Assembly (NCBI RefSeq): GCF_004362525.1
Contig: NZ_SNXS01000011.1
Coordinates: 1-64,000, forward strand
DNA from: Roseateles toxinivorans
Lineage (GTDB): Bacteria; Pseudomonadota; Gammaproteobacteria; Burkholderiales; Burkholderiaceae_C
Direction: 5' to 3'
Length of the DNA: 64,000 bases
The position numbers and the translations under genes were made by a program. The stretch's first letter is position 1. Every line of letters starts with the position of its first letter. Positions 56,345-64,000 of the stretch are shown here, one piece after another. The notes below the pieces were generated by a model that saw only the letters and a list, made by a program, of their open reading frames with translations, was not told the origin of the DNA and ran no database searches.

Positions 56345-58053
56345 GTTGTTGTCTCCTGTAGTTCAGGCTGCAGAACGGCCGGTCGGCGCGACTGCACGAT
56401 GCGAAAGCGACTGGCCACGAAGGCCAGGTCGGTCAGGCTGGCATTGCCCGCCGGGTTCAGCCCGGTGACGTGGAAGTCGCTGTAGGCGGCGGCAAAGTTC
56501 AGCGGCATCGGCCCGCTGAGGTTGATGGTCAGCTGGGCGCCCGCGCGGGCATAGGCGTCTTCGGCTGCGGCGATGAAGGTCTCGTCCTGGCTGTAGACAA
56601 AGGCCGTCAGGCCGCCGAACTCGCGCACATCGGCGGTGGCCTGGGTCAACGCATCGGCAGCGTCGTCGCAGGCGATGACGAAACCGATCGGGCCGAAGCG
56701 CTCCTGGCCGTAGAGCCCGCGCTGCGTCTTGTCGGTCTGCACCAGCAGTGGCGTGCTGGTGCGGGCATTCGGAAACTCGGGGTGGGCGTAGGGCCGCGGC
56801 GCCAGCAGCACGCGACCGGCGGCCGCGCCCTGCGCTGTCATCTGCCGCAGCAAGTCCAGCGTTTGCGGCGACTGGATGGCGGCCAGCAGCATCGCCGCCC
56901 GCCTGGGCTCGCGCCCTATGGAATCGATCGCCGCCGCCAGCCGCTGCGCCACCTCGTCCAGCGGCACCAGGCCGGCGGGCGTGCGCACCCCGGCGCGCGG
57001 CAGGTAGAGGTTCTGCGGGCTGGTGCACATCTGCGCGCTGAACAGGCACATCGTGGTGGCCAGCGCGCGCAGCACGGCGTCGAGATCGACCACCGACTCC
57101 AGCACCACGGTATTGCAGCCCGAGGTCTCGCTGAACACGATCGCCGGATGCGCATGGCGCTCGACCCATTGACCGAAGCGGGCGCTGCCGGTGAAATCGA
57201 CGATGCGCGTCAACGGGTGCTGGACCAGGCGCTTGCCCAGCGGCTCGGCCGTCGAGTCCAGGGCCATCGTCACCAGATTCGCATCGAAGCCGGCCTCGAC
57301 CAAGACCTGTCGCAACACCCGCACGGTGATCGCCATCGGCAGCACCGAGGCCGGGTGCGGCTTGACGATCACCGGGTTGCCGGTGGCCAGGCTGGCCAGC
57401 ATCGAGGGCCAGGCGTTCCAGGTCGGAAAGCTGGCGCAGGCAAAGCAGACGGCCACGCCGCGTGGCACCAGCCGGTAGGTCTTGTCGAGCACGATCTCGG
57501 CGCTGCCGAAGCCGCGCTGCCAGCGCGCCTGCGCCGGCACGGCGCGCATCGCCTGCTCGGCCTGCACCAGGGCCTCGATGCCGCGATCCAGCGCGTTCAC
57601 ACCCGAGCCGGCATAGGCCATGTTCGCGCTCTGGCCGGCGGTGTGCATGACGGCCGTGGCGATCTCGAACAGGTGCTCGCGGTAGAGCCGGTCCAGCAGC
57701 TCCATCAGCACGCCGATGCGCGTCTCGATGCTCGCGGCGGCCCAGGCCGGCATCGCGCGCTCGGCGGCGTCGAACAGGGTGTCGATATCGGCCTGCGGAT
57801 AGGCAATGCCCAGCGGTTCCTGTGTGTAGGGCGAGACCTCCTCGCCCAGCGAGCCGATGCGGCCGGGCTGCTCCAGCGCGAAAGGCCGGCCCCGCTGGGC
57901 CGCAAAGCCCTGTTGCGCCCGGGCCTGCGCGCCGGCCGCGTCAGGGTAGAGGCCCGGCATTTCGGCGAACGGGCTCCAGCAATGGCGCTCGCGACAGGCA
58001 TCCTGCGCACGCTCGAAGCGGGGTCGGTGCTGCTCGTACCAGTGTTGAGTCAT
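56341..58053 (-). CDS. PaaN-like aldehyde dehydrogenase
   Basis: A 570-residue aldehyde dehydrogenase of the phenylacetic-acid degradation protein PaaN type. The cofactor and active-site residues are Lys231 (VIVKPHPAS), Glu309 (FSETSGCN) and Cys343 (AQMCTSPQ). It would oxidise an aldehyde to the acid. The carotenoid oxygenase just after it makes aldehydes from double bonds, so this is the obvious next step. The start overlaps the stop of the lipocalin-like gene by four bases. Confidence 0.88.
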   Translation of the reverse strand: MTQHWYEQHRPRFERAQDACRERHCWSPFAEMPGLYPDAAGAQARAQQGFAAQRGRPFALEQPGRIGSLGEEVSPYTQEPLGIAYPQADIDTLFDAAERAMPAWAAASIETRIGVLMELLDRLYREHLFEIATAVMHTAGQSANMAYAGSGVNALDRGIEALVQAEQAMRAVPAQARWQRGFGSAEIVLDKTYRLVPRGVAVCFACASFPTWNAWPSMLASLATGNPVIVKPHPASVLPMAITVRVLRQVLVEAGFDANLVTMALDSTAEPLGKRLVQHPLTRIVDFTGSARFGQWVERHAHPAIVFSETSGCNTVVLESVVDLDAVLRALATTMCLFSAQMCTSPQNLYLPRAGVRTPAGLVPLDEVAQRLAAAIDSIGREPRRAAMLLAAIQSPQTLDLLRQMTAQGAAAGRVLLAPRPYAHPEFPNARTSTPLLVQTDKTQRGLYGQERFGPIGFVIACDDAADALTQATADVREFGGLTAFVYSQDETFIAAAEDAYARAGAQLTINLSGPMPLNFAAAYSDFHVTGLNPAGNASLTDLAFVASRFRIVQSRRPAVLQPELQETTT

Positions 58054-58502
58054 GATGTGGCCCTCCGCCAGCGCAGGCGGTGATGGCGCATCTGCCCGTC
58101 CGGCAATGCTTCGCTGGCTGACAGGGTGAGCACACCCTGCGCATCGAAGTTGACGTCGCGCACCTGCTGGCTGCCGACGAAGTTCGGGTTCAGCGAGTGC
58201 GTGACCTGATGCACCACCTGCAGCCCCTGCTCGCCGCGCTGCAGCTGGTAGCGACCGGCGTACTGGAAGAAGCTCTCGAAGGCGGCAATGCGCTCGGCCT
58301 CCGGGGCCTGGCGCACGCTGACGCTGGACAGCGGCGGCCGGCCGGCCGTGGCGATGCAGGCATTCATCCAGCCATCGCTGCTATAGACGATCAGGCCGGT
58401 GGCGTCGGCGCCAAAGGGCAGGCTGGGCGGCCGCCCGTCGGCGTGGGCGATCTCCCAGCTAAGCAGTTGCCAGGTGCCCAACAGGACGTTGTTCTCATTC
58501 AT
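58050..58502 (-). CDS. lipocalin-like domain protein
   Basis: A 150-residue protein of the Lipocalin_5-like type: LLGTWQLLSWEIAHADGRP at the start, GLIVYSSDGWMNACI, then FQYAGRYQLQ and VHQVTHSLNPNFVGSQQVR. The beta-barrel pattern could bind a hydrophobic ligand. It has no signal peptide. ATG 58502 overlaps the nitronate-monooxygenase stop by four bases. It probably binds or shapes an intermediate of the pathway. Confidence 0.8.
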   Translation of the reverse strand: MNENNVLLGTWQLLSWEIAHADGRPPSLPFGADATGLIVYSSDGWMNACIATAGRPPLSSVSVRQAPEAERIAAFESFFQYAGRYQLQRGEQGLQVVHQVTHSLNPNFVGSQQVRDVNFDAQGVLTLSASEALPDGQMRHHRLRWRRATS

Positions 58503-59470
58503 CGGGATACTCCCGGTGTCCAGGCCGCGAGATGGGCGCGGGCCTGCATGAACTCGGCCTCGATGCGGGCCACCACGTCGGCCAGCGGCTCTACCGCGCG
58601 TATCGTGCCCAGGCCCTGGCCGGCGGCCCACAGCTCCGACCAGCGCTTGGCCGGCTGCTCGTTGCTGTCGTAGTTGCGCTCGGGCGGCTTGGCGGGTAGC
58701 TGGTCGGGGTCCAGCCCGTTGGCGCGCAGCGAGGCCTTCAGCCAGCTGGCCGGCGTGCCGGTGATGCCGGCGCTGACCACCAGGTCTTCCACCGAGCCGT
58801 CCACCAGCATCTGCTTGTAGGCCGGTGCGGCCAGGCTCTCGTGGGTGGCGATGAAGCGGGTGCCCATATAGACATGGTCCGCGCCGCAGGCCATCGCGCC
58901 GGCCAGGCCCCAGCCGTCGCTGACGCCGCCTCCCAGCACGATGGGGCCGTCGAAGAACTCGCGCACCGCACTGACGAAGGCAAACGGACTGATCTGCCCG
59001 GTGTGCCCGCCGGCACCGGCACAGATGCAGGCCAGGCCATCGGCGCCGGCCTCGACCGCCTTGCGGGCCAGCGTCGGCGTGGTGACGTCGGCATACACCC
59101 GGCCGCCATAGCCATGCACCACCTCGATCGCCGGCCTGGGGCTGCCCAGCGCGGTGACGACCACCGGCGGCTGGTAGCGGGCCACCAGCTGCAGGTCTTC
59201 CGGCAGGCGCGCGTTGGAGCGGTGCGTCACCAGGTTGGCGCACCAGGCGCCAAGGCTCTCGGCGGGTTGTTCGTCGCGGGCCCGCACCAGGCCCTCGGTG
59301 ATGGTGCGCATCCATGACTCGAGCACTTCGGGGCTGCGCGCATTGGGCGTCGGGAAGGCGCCGACGATGCCGGCCCTGCAGGCGGCCAGCACCAGCTCGG
59401 GGCCGGAGATCAGGAACATCGGCGCGGCGAACAACGGCAACCGCGGACTCAGGCTTGCGGAGGGTTTCAT
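58499..59470 (-). CDS. nitronate monooxygenase (NMO/2-nitropropane dioxygenase family)
   Basis: A 323-residue FMN-dependent TIM-barrel enzyme. Features: LPLFAAPMFLISGPELVLAACRAG at the start, PGIVGAFPT-like residues, ADGLACICAGAGGHTG (FMN phosphate region) and VLGGGVSDGWGLAGAMACGADHVYMGTRF. The family contains nitronate oxidases and enoyl reductases of unknown role. It lies between the two thiolase genes of the catabolic set; its exact step is not clear. The gene-free gap 59471-59885 lies before it. Confidence 0.88.
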   Translation of the reverse strand: MKPSASLSPRLPLFAAPMFLISGPELVLAACRAGIVGAFPTPNARSPEVLESWMRTITEGLVRARDEQPAESLGAWCANLVTHRSNARLPEDLQLVARYQPPVVVTALGSPRPAIEVVHGYGGRVYADVTTPTLARKAVEAGADGLACICAGAGGHTGQISPFAFVSAVREFFDGPIVLGGGVSDGWGLAGAMACGADHVYMGTRFIATHESLAAPAYKQMLVDGSVEDLVVSAGITGTPASWLKASLRANGLDPDQLPAKPPERNYDSNEQPAKRWSELWAAGQGLGTIRAVEPLADVVARIEAEFMQARAHLAAWTPGVSR

Positions 59471-59540
59471 CTCGGTTGCTCCACCGCGCTGCGCGCGACT
59501 CTCGACACATGAAGACTGAGGCGGCAGGACCGAGGGCGCG

Positions 59541-59617
59541 CCGGCCGCTGCGGGCTGAAGCCTTGTCCGGTCCTGAACGGGCCGGACTCCGGCTTCTCTA
59601 TGCCCGCTGCGGCCGGC
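59541..59617 (+). repeat. imperfect palindromic repeat unit, left copy
   Basis: About 77 bases that form an imperfect palindrome: CCGGCCGCTGCGGGCTGAAG is mirrored by the later GGCTTCTCTATGCCCGC and GGCCGGC. The same unit is present inverted at 59723-59800 with roughly four fifths of the bases shared. It is the largest structure in the gap between the thiolase and nitronate monooxygenase genes. Confidence 0.75.
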
Positions 59618-59722
59618 ACGCCCTCGCTCCTGCTGTCACGGATGCGCCCACCCGCCAACGCGCAGAGCTCGCTCCGTGATCTGGGTCGGCGGCCACCAAC
59701 GCATCCGCAGAGGGGGTGGGGG

Positions 59723-59800
59723 GCCGGCCACGGCGGGCATAAAGAAGCTGGAGGTCGGTCCGAAGGGACCGGCCCAAGCTTCAGCCCGCAGGGGCCGGCC
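59723..59800 (-). repeat. imperfect palindromic repeat unit, right copy
   Basis: Inverted copy of the 59541 unit, sharing on its minus strand CTGCGGGCTGAAGC, CCGGTCC, GCTTCT-TATGCCCGC and GGCCGGC. Between the copies TCACGGA (59636) and TCCGTGA (59674) form a further inverted pair. Confidence 0.75.
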
Positions 59801-59885
59801 CCCCGCCCCCTCTGCCACCCCATGGCAGCGAAGCGCAAAGCACCGCCACCCTCGGGCAAGTCGATCAGTTTCACTTCGGTTGGAC

Positions 59886-61052
59886 TCATGGCAGGCGTTC
59901 AACAATCATCGCGGCGCCCACACCCGAGGCGCCGCTGCAGACCACCAGGCCGTAGCGGCCATCGGCCTCGTCGAGGGCGTCGAGCAGGGTAGAAACAAGA
60001 ATCGCGCCTGAGGCGCCCAGCGGATGGCCCTTGGCCATATGGCCGCCGCCGACATTGACGCGGGCCGGGTCGACCGGCCAGTCGCGCAGGAACTTGACCA
60101 GGGTCACGCCGAAGGCCTCCATGAATTCGATGCGGTCCATCTGCGCCAGGTCGAGGCCGGCGCGGGCCAGCACCTTGTCCATGGCCGCCAGGCCGGCCAG
60201 CAGCGAGGCGGCAGGGTCGCCGCCGGCCTCGGCGAAGGCGACGATGCGGGCCCGCGCGCCCGCGCTGCGTTGATGGCCGATCAGCGCCAGCGCCGCGCCG
60301 TCGCACATCGGCGGCGCATGCGAAACCGTGTGCAGGGCGGGGAACTGCTGGCCGTCCAGCGCGGCGGCGCAGTCGCTGGCCAGGCCGGCGAAGGCGGGCG
60401 CCATGGCCGCCAGGCCCTCGGCCGTGGTCTGCCCGCGCACGCACTCGTCATGCGCCAGCGCCAGGCTGCCATCGGTGCGGGTGATAGCGATGCGCGAGCG
60501 CTGCAGCCCCGCCAAGGCCTGCGCCGCACGCTGCTGCGATACCAGTGCCGCGGCGTCCAGGTCGGCCCGGCCAACACCCTCGGCAGCAGCCAGCCGGTCC
60601 GCGGCCAGCGCCACGGGCAGGTAGCGGGTGCGCGGGGGGAAGCTCATGTCGCCGTAGTAGCTGGCGCGGTCGGCCATGAAGCCGACCTGCGACATCATCT
60701 CGACCCCGCCGGCCAGCACCCGCTCCGCCTGGCCGGACTGCACCAGGGCAGCGGCCTGGCCGATGGCCGTCAGGCCGGACACGCAGTAGTTGTTCAAGGT
60801 CAGCGCGCTGGTCGCATCGGGCAGGCCCGCGTGCAGCTTGGCCACCAGCGCGAGGTGGCCGCCCTGGCTGCCGACCTGGCCCACGCAGCCGAGCAGCAGG
60901 GCGTCGGGCGTAGCCGCCGCAGCACCCTGACGCTGCAGCAACGCGGCGTGCAGCTGGCGCACCAGCTCCTGCGGGCTCAGCGAGGCCAGGCCGCCATCGG
61001 GCCGGGCCTTGCCGCGCGGCGTGCGCACGGCATCGATCAGATAGGCATCCAT
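59886..61052 (-). CDS. thiolase (acetyl-CoA acetyltransferase family)
   Basis: A 388-residue thiolase. Catalytic residues are Cys90 (LNNYCVSGL), His343 (AKGHPLGASG) and Cys372 (VVCSGASGVG). It would cleave a 3-ketoacyl-CoA to release acetyl-CoA at the end of a beta-oxidation-like chain shortening. It is 15 bases after the TonB-receptor gene and probably shares its transcript. It is a different type from the SCP-x thiolase at 53631. Confidence 0.92.
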   Translation of the reverse strand: MDAYLIDAVRTPRGKARPDGGLASLSPQELVRQLHAALLQRQGAAAATPDALLLGCVGQVGSQGGHLALVAKLHAGLPDATSALTLNNYCVSGLTAIGQAAALVQSGQAERVLAGGVEMMSQVGFMADRASYYGDMSFPPRTRYLPVALAADRLAAAEGVGRADLDAAALVSQQRAAQALAGLQRSRIAITRTDGSLALAHDECVRGQTTAEGLAAMAPAFAGLASDCAAALDGQQFPALHTVSHAPPMCDGAALALIGHQRSAGARARIVAFAEAGGDPAASLLAGLAAMDKVLARAGLDLAQMDRIEFMEAFGVTLVKFLRDWPVDPARVNVGGGHMAKGHPLGASGAILVSTLLDALDEADGRYGLVVCSGASGVGAAMIVERLP

Positions 61053-61067
61053 GGGTCTGCGTCGCGC

Positions 61068-63287
61068 TCAGTTGCTGAAGTTCCAGGACACCGAGGCGCC
61101 CACGGTGCGCGGGGCCCCGAACAGCGAGAAGCCGTTGCCCAGGAAGGCGATCACATGGGTCTGGTAGAGCTTGTCGGCGAGGTTCTTGCCCCACAGCGAG
61201 AACTCCGGGCCCTTGGGCGAGGTGCGATAGCTCAGCCGCGCGTCCAGCAGGCCATAGCCCTGGATCAGGTTGGTGTCGGAGTTGGCGGCATCGGTGTAGA
61301 AGCGGCCCTTGTGGGCGTACTCGACACGCCCGCTGAGCGTGCCACCGGCCACGGCGCCGGTGACCTCGGCGAACACGCTATAGGTGTTGCGCGGCGCGCG
61401 GGCCAGCTTGTTGCCGTTCAGGTTGAAGCCCGAGAACACGCCGCGGGTGACCTTGCTGTCGAGGTAGGCCATATTGCCGCCCAGCGTCAGCCACGGCGTC
61501 GGTGCGGCCTGCAGCTCGATCTCGGCGCCCTTGATCTTGGCGTCGATATTGAAGCTCACCAGCACCAGCTGCGGCGTCAGGTTGAACTGCTGCAGGTCCT
61601 TGTAGTCCAGCGAGAAGGCGCTGGCATTGATGCGCAGCCGCCGGTCCAGCCACTCGGTCTTCACGCCCAGCTCGTAGTTCCAGACCTTCTCGGGCTCCAG
61701 CGGCACACCGACCGTCTGCACCGAGTTGTTCTGGCTGGGGAACAGGCCCGACTTGTAGCCGCGGCTGATCGAGCCATAGACCATGCGGTCCTTGGCCAGG
61801 CGGTAGTCCAGACCCAGCTTGCCGGTCAGCGCGTTCCAGCTCTTGCTGGCGGCGATCTGGTAGGGCTTGCCCGGGAACAGGGGCAGGCCGGGTGTGGCAT
61901 CGCTGGGGTCGAGGTTGACGGCCGACTGGTCGGCTTCCTTGCGGTCATGGGTCTGACGCATGCCCAGCGTCATATTGAGCTTGTCGGCCAGCGGATAGTC
62001 GATCTGGCCGAAGGCGGCGACGCTGGTGTTCTTGACGTCCTGGTTGAACAGCACATTGCCGCCGGCCGCGGGCAGCGGCGCGAACTTGGTCTCGAAGCTC
62101 TCGTCGCGCCGCACCTTCTCGGTGAAGTAGTACAGGCCGGTCACCCAGGCGAACTTGCTGCCGGCATGGGAGGACAGGCGCAGCTCCTGGCTCCATTGCT
62201 GGGCGTTCTCGTTGATGCGGTCCAGGTTCTTCAGCACCCACAGCGGCTGCGGCAGCCCGGACAGGTCCTCGTACTGATTCAGCTTGGTTTCGCGGTAGGC
62301 GGTGATCGAGGTCAGCGCGCCGAACTCCATATCGTGCTCGACCCGCGCGCTGAGGCCCTGGACGTCGCGGTTCTGGAACGAGGCCGGGTCGGAATAGGCC
62401 AGGCGCAGATCGGTGCCCTCGGGGTACAGCTTGCGTATCAGCGGCGCGGTCGCGGTGTTGTTGAAGACGGGGAACGGCACGCGCGCCAGGCCATCGCCCC
62501 GGTCGCGGGCGGCATCGGCGCTGAGCAGCAGGCTGGTGCGGCTGGACACATCCATCAGCAGCTGAAGCCGGCCGCTGGTGCTGCTGCCGCCATCGAGGCT
62601 GCCGCCTGTGACGATCTGACGCGAGTAGCCGTCGTGCTTGCGGTAGCCGAACGCGACCTTGGCCGACAGGCTGTCGCTGAGCGGCCGGTTGAGCACCACC
62701 CCCAGCTCCTGCGAGCTGTAGTTGCCCAATGATGCGAACAGCTTGGACGAGGCGATCTGGCTCGGCCGTGCCGTGGTCACGCTGATGGCCCCGCCCGAGG
62801 TGTTGCGGCCGAACAGGGTGCCCTGCGGGCCGCGCAGGATCTCGACGCGCTCCAGATCCAGGAAGCTGAAGTTGGCACCGGCCGGGCGGCCGATGAAGAC
62901 GTCGTCGACGAACACGGCGACGGTGGCGTCACCGGCGGCGGAATCCGATGACGAACCGACGCCGCGGATCGAGTACTGCGGCTCGCCAACGTTGTACTGC
63001 GTCATCGTGAAGCCGGGCGTGCGCAGCGCGATGTCGCGGACATCGGCGGCACCGGTCTTCTCCAGCAGCTTGGCGCTGAAGGCGGTGACCGGGATGGGCA
63101 CCAGCTGCAGCGGCTCGATGCGCTTCTGCGCCGTCACCACCACCTGCTCCAGGCCGACGACCGTCTCGGCCTCCGGCTTGCCGCCCTCGGCCGCCGCGGT
63201 CTGCCCCGCGGCGCTGCCCCATGCGGCCGCGGTGGCCAGCGCGATCAGTGAATGAACCCAATGCCCAGGCGTGGACGTGCTCTTCAT
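61068..63287 (-). CDS. TonB-dependent receptor
   Basis: A 739-residue outer-membrane receptor with a signal peptide of about 29 residues. A TonB-box-like region (LEQVVVTAQKR) is followed by the plug domain (SIRGVGSSSDSAAGD, VFVDDVFIGR, LDLERVEILRGPQGTLFGRN) and the barrel, which ends VGASVSWNFSN with an aromatic residue near the end. It is first in the catabolic set and would import the hydrophobic substrate. It is divergent from the IclR regulator gene. Confidence 0.93.
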   Translation of the reverse strand: MKSTSTPGHWVHSLIALATAAAWGSAAGQTAAAEGGKPEAETVVGLEQVVVTAQKRIEPLQLVPIPVTAFSAKLLEKTGAADVRDIALRTPGFTMTQYNVGEPQYSIRGVGSSSDSAAGDATVAVFVDDVFIGRPAGANFSFLDLERVEILRGPQGTLFGRNTSGGAISVTTARPSQIASSKLFASLGNYSSQELGVVLNRPLSDSLSAKVAFGYRKHDGYSRQIVTGGSLDGGSSTSGRLQLLMDVSSRTSLLLSADAARDRGDGLARVPFPVFNNTATAPLIRKLYPEGTDLRLAYSDPASFQNRDVQGLSARVEHDMEFGALTSITAYRETKLNQYEDLSGLPQPLWVLKNLDRINENAQQWSQELRLSSHAGSKFAWVTGLYYFTEKVRRDESFETKFAPLPAAGGNVLFNQDVKNTSVAAFGQIDYPLADKLNMTLGMRQTHDRKEADQSAVNLDPSDATPGLPLFPGKPYQIAASKSWNALTGKLGLDYRLAKDRMVYGSISRGYKSGLFPSQNNSVQTVGVPLEPEKVWNYELGVKTEWLDRRLRINASAFSLDYKDLQQFNLTPQLVLVSFNIDAKIKGAEIELQAAPTPWLTLGGNMAYLDSKVTRGVFSGFNLNGNKLARAPRNTYSVFAEVTGAVAGGTLSGRVEYAHKGRFYTDAANSDTNLIQGYGLLDARLSYRTSPKGPEFSLWGKNLADKLYQTHVIAFLGNGFSLFGAPRTVGASVSWNFSN

Positions 63288-63380
63288 CTGTGTCTCCGAA
63301 TGTTTTCGTTATCGCTTGGAGCAGGCCGGACACCGGGGCGAGAGGCCTGCGAATCGCTGTCTTGCGAGTCCGGGCCAGTC

Positions 63381-63428
63381 TATGTTGACGTGCATCAAGC
63401 CACCAACGTACATTTCGATATGTTGACG
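63381..63428. promoter_or_regulatory. direct repeat TATGTTGACG before the IclR gene
   Basis: TATGTTGACG occurs at 63381-63390 and 63419-63428, spaced 38 bases, in the AT-richer gap between the divergent TonB-receptor and IclR genes. It is a likely binding site for the adjacent IclR protein. Confidence 0.45.
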
Positions 63429-63451
63429 ATCATTTCATTATTCAAATATCA

Positions 63452-64000
63452 ATGAGCAAGCCGAACACCGAGCGCCAGCACTATCTGCGCAACGAACCGC
63501 ACCGCGTGCCCTTGGGTTACGAGGAGCATGCGGGCGACCCGCAGTTCGCCACCACGCTGGCACGCGGCATCGAGTTGATACGCTGCTTCAGTGCCAACGA
63601 GACCACGCTGTCGAATGCCGAGTTATCCGAGCGCACCGGATTGCCGCGCCCCACCATCTCACGCCTGACCTACACCCTGGTGATACTCGGCTATCTGAAG
63701 CCGAGCGCGAAATACGGCAAGTACCAGCTGGGCTCGGCCCTGCTCTCGGCGACCTATCCCTTGATGGCCTCGATCGGGCTGCGCCAGCACGCGCGCGGGC
63801 TGATGGAGAAGCTCGCCGACGAGACCGGCGGCGAGGTCTCTATGGGCATACGCGACCGGCTCAACATCGTGCTCGTCGAGACCAGCCGCAGCCGCAAGCG
63901 CGGGCGCACCCAGGCCACCGGCCCGATGGCCGACACCGGCCTGTCACTGCCGATTGCCGGCACCGCCATTGGCCGCGCCTGGCTGGCCGGCTGCGACGAG
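63452..64000 (+). CDS. IclR family transcriptional regulator (cut by window end)
   Basis: The first 183 residues of an IclR-type regulator; no stop is reached. The HTH has TLARGIELIRCFSANETTLSN and TGLPRPTISRLTYTL. The effector domain follows with GKYQLGSALLSATYP and ETGGEVSMGIRDRLNIVLVE. ATG 63452 is the first possible start. The gene is divergent from the TonB receptor, so it most likely controls the catabolic genes in response to the substrate or an intermediate. Confidence 0.9.
   Translation, partial: MSKPNTERQHYLRNEPHRVPLGYEEHAGDPQFATTLARGIELIRCFSANETTLSNAELSERTGLPRPTISRLTYTLVILGYLKPSAKYGKYQLGSALLSATYPLMASIGLRQHARGLMEKLADETGGEVSMGIRDRLNIVLVETSRSRKRGRTQATGPMADTGLSLPIAGTAIGRAWLAGCDE

Larger units (their letters stand above)
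59471..59885. other. gene-free interval within the catabolic gene set
   Basis: This 415-base gap holds the two palindromic units described above and no ORF I can support. Short open frames here translate to low-complexity Gly/Pro/Arg peptides. It probably separates the thiolase/receptor pair from the coupled six-gene set and may hold a second promoter. Confidence 0.7.

Noticed and set aside
60024-62732. A 902-codon open frame on the plus strand opposite the thiolase and TonB-receptor genes
   Set aside because: Same reason: the opposite strand encodes complete thiolase and receptor motifs, while this product is low in domain content and rich in Gly, Gln, Val, His and Ala.
51919-63287. Whether the set is a phenylacetate (paa) pathway
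   Set aside because: The aldehyde dehydrogenase resembles PaaN, but no paaABCDE oxygenase, paaG, paaH or paaK gene is present, so the name PaaN here denotes only the family.

Overview
The window reads as a chromosomal segment of a high-GC betaproteobacterium, most likely Burkholderiales near Roseateles, Paucibacter or Rubrivivax. This is inferred from the GC-rich codon use, three PEP-CTERM proteins, the glpD-glpSTPQUV type of glycerol locus and the general gene content. No rRNA, tRNA, phage, insertion sequence or CRISPR array was found. Genes are densely packed and many adjacent genes overlap by 1-4 bases.

Layout. 0-11 kb: mixed housekeeping and accessory genes: an RhlE-type helicase, a PEP-CTERM protein, an RDD protein, a periplasmic solute-binding-like protein, a lipoprotein hydrolase, two SDR enzymes, a LysR regulator divergent from one SDR, and a CoA-transferase. 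11-17.3 kb: a GGDEF/EAL protein, then a compact MCE lipid-transport operon (permease with STAS-like N-terminus, ATPase, MlaD, PqiC-like lipoprotein). 17.4-25 kb: an RDD/ClpP-like fusion, a hydrolase, a decayed chemoreceptor, TerB, PPK2, and a WYL regulator with a downstream DUF1579-like gene that share a palindromic operator. 25-27 kb: two more PEP-CTERM genes around a PPC/DUF296 gene. 27-37.4 kb: a complete glycerol module: glpD-glpS-glpT-glpP-glpQ-glpU(DUF2160)-glpV on the minus strand, and the divergent regulator glpR with glpK on the plus strand. Glycerol would enter through the ABC transporter, be phosphorylated by GlpK and oxidised by GlpD. 37-51 kb: an orphan TPR-GAF histidine kinase, SodC, an M16 peptidase pair, an unusual photolyase-family protein whose domains appear permuted, small enzymes, a GlxA-type regulator divergent from a rhodanese/DUF2892 pair, and an acyltransferase.

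52-63.3 kb: eight minus-strand genes running from a TonB-dependent receptor through a thiolase, nitronate monooxygenase, lipocalin-like protein, PaaN-like aldehyde dehydrogenase, carotenoid-oxygenase-family dioxygenase and SCP-x-type thiolase to an acyl-CoA ligase. An IclR regulator, cut by the window end, is divergent from them. The last six genes are linked by 4-base stop/start overlaps. This looks like an uptake and oxidative-cleavage pathway for a hydrophobic alkene substrate (stilbenoid, phenylpropanoid or apocarotenoid) and is the best candidate here for an undescribed system.

Repeats: a 21-bp REP-like palindrome occurs at three loci. A pair of about 78-bp imperfect palindromes fills the only long gene-free gap (59471-59885).
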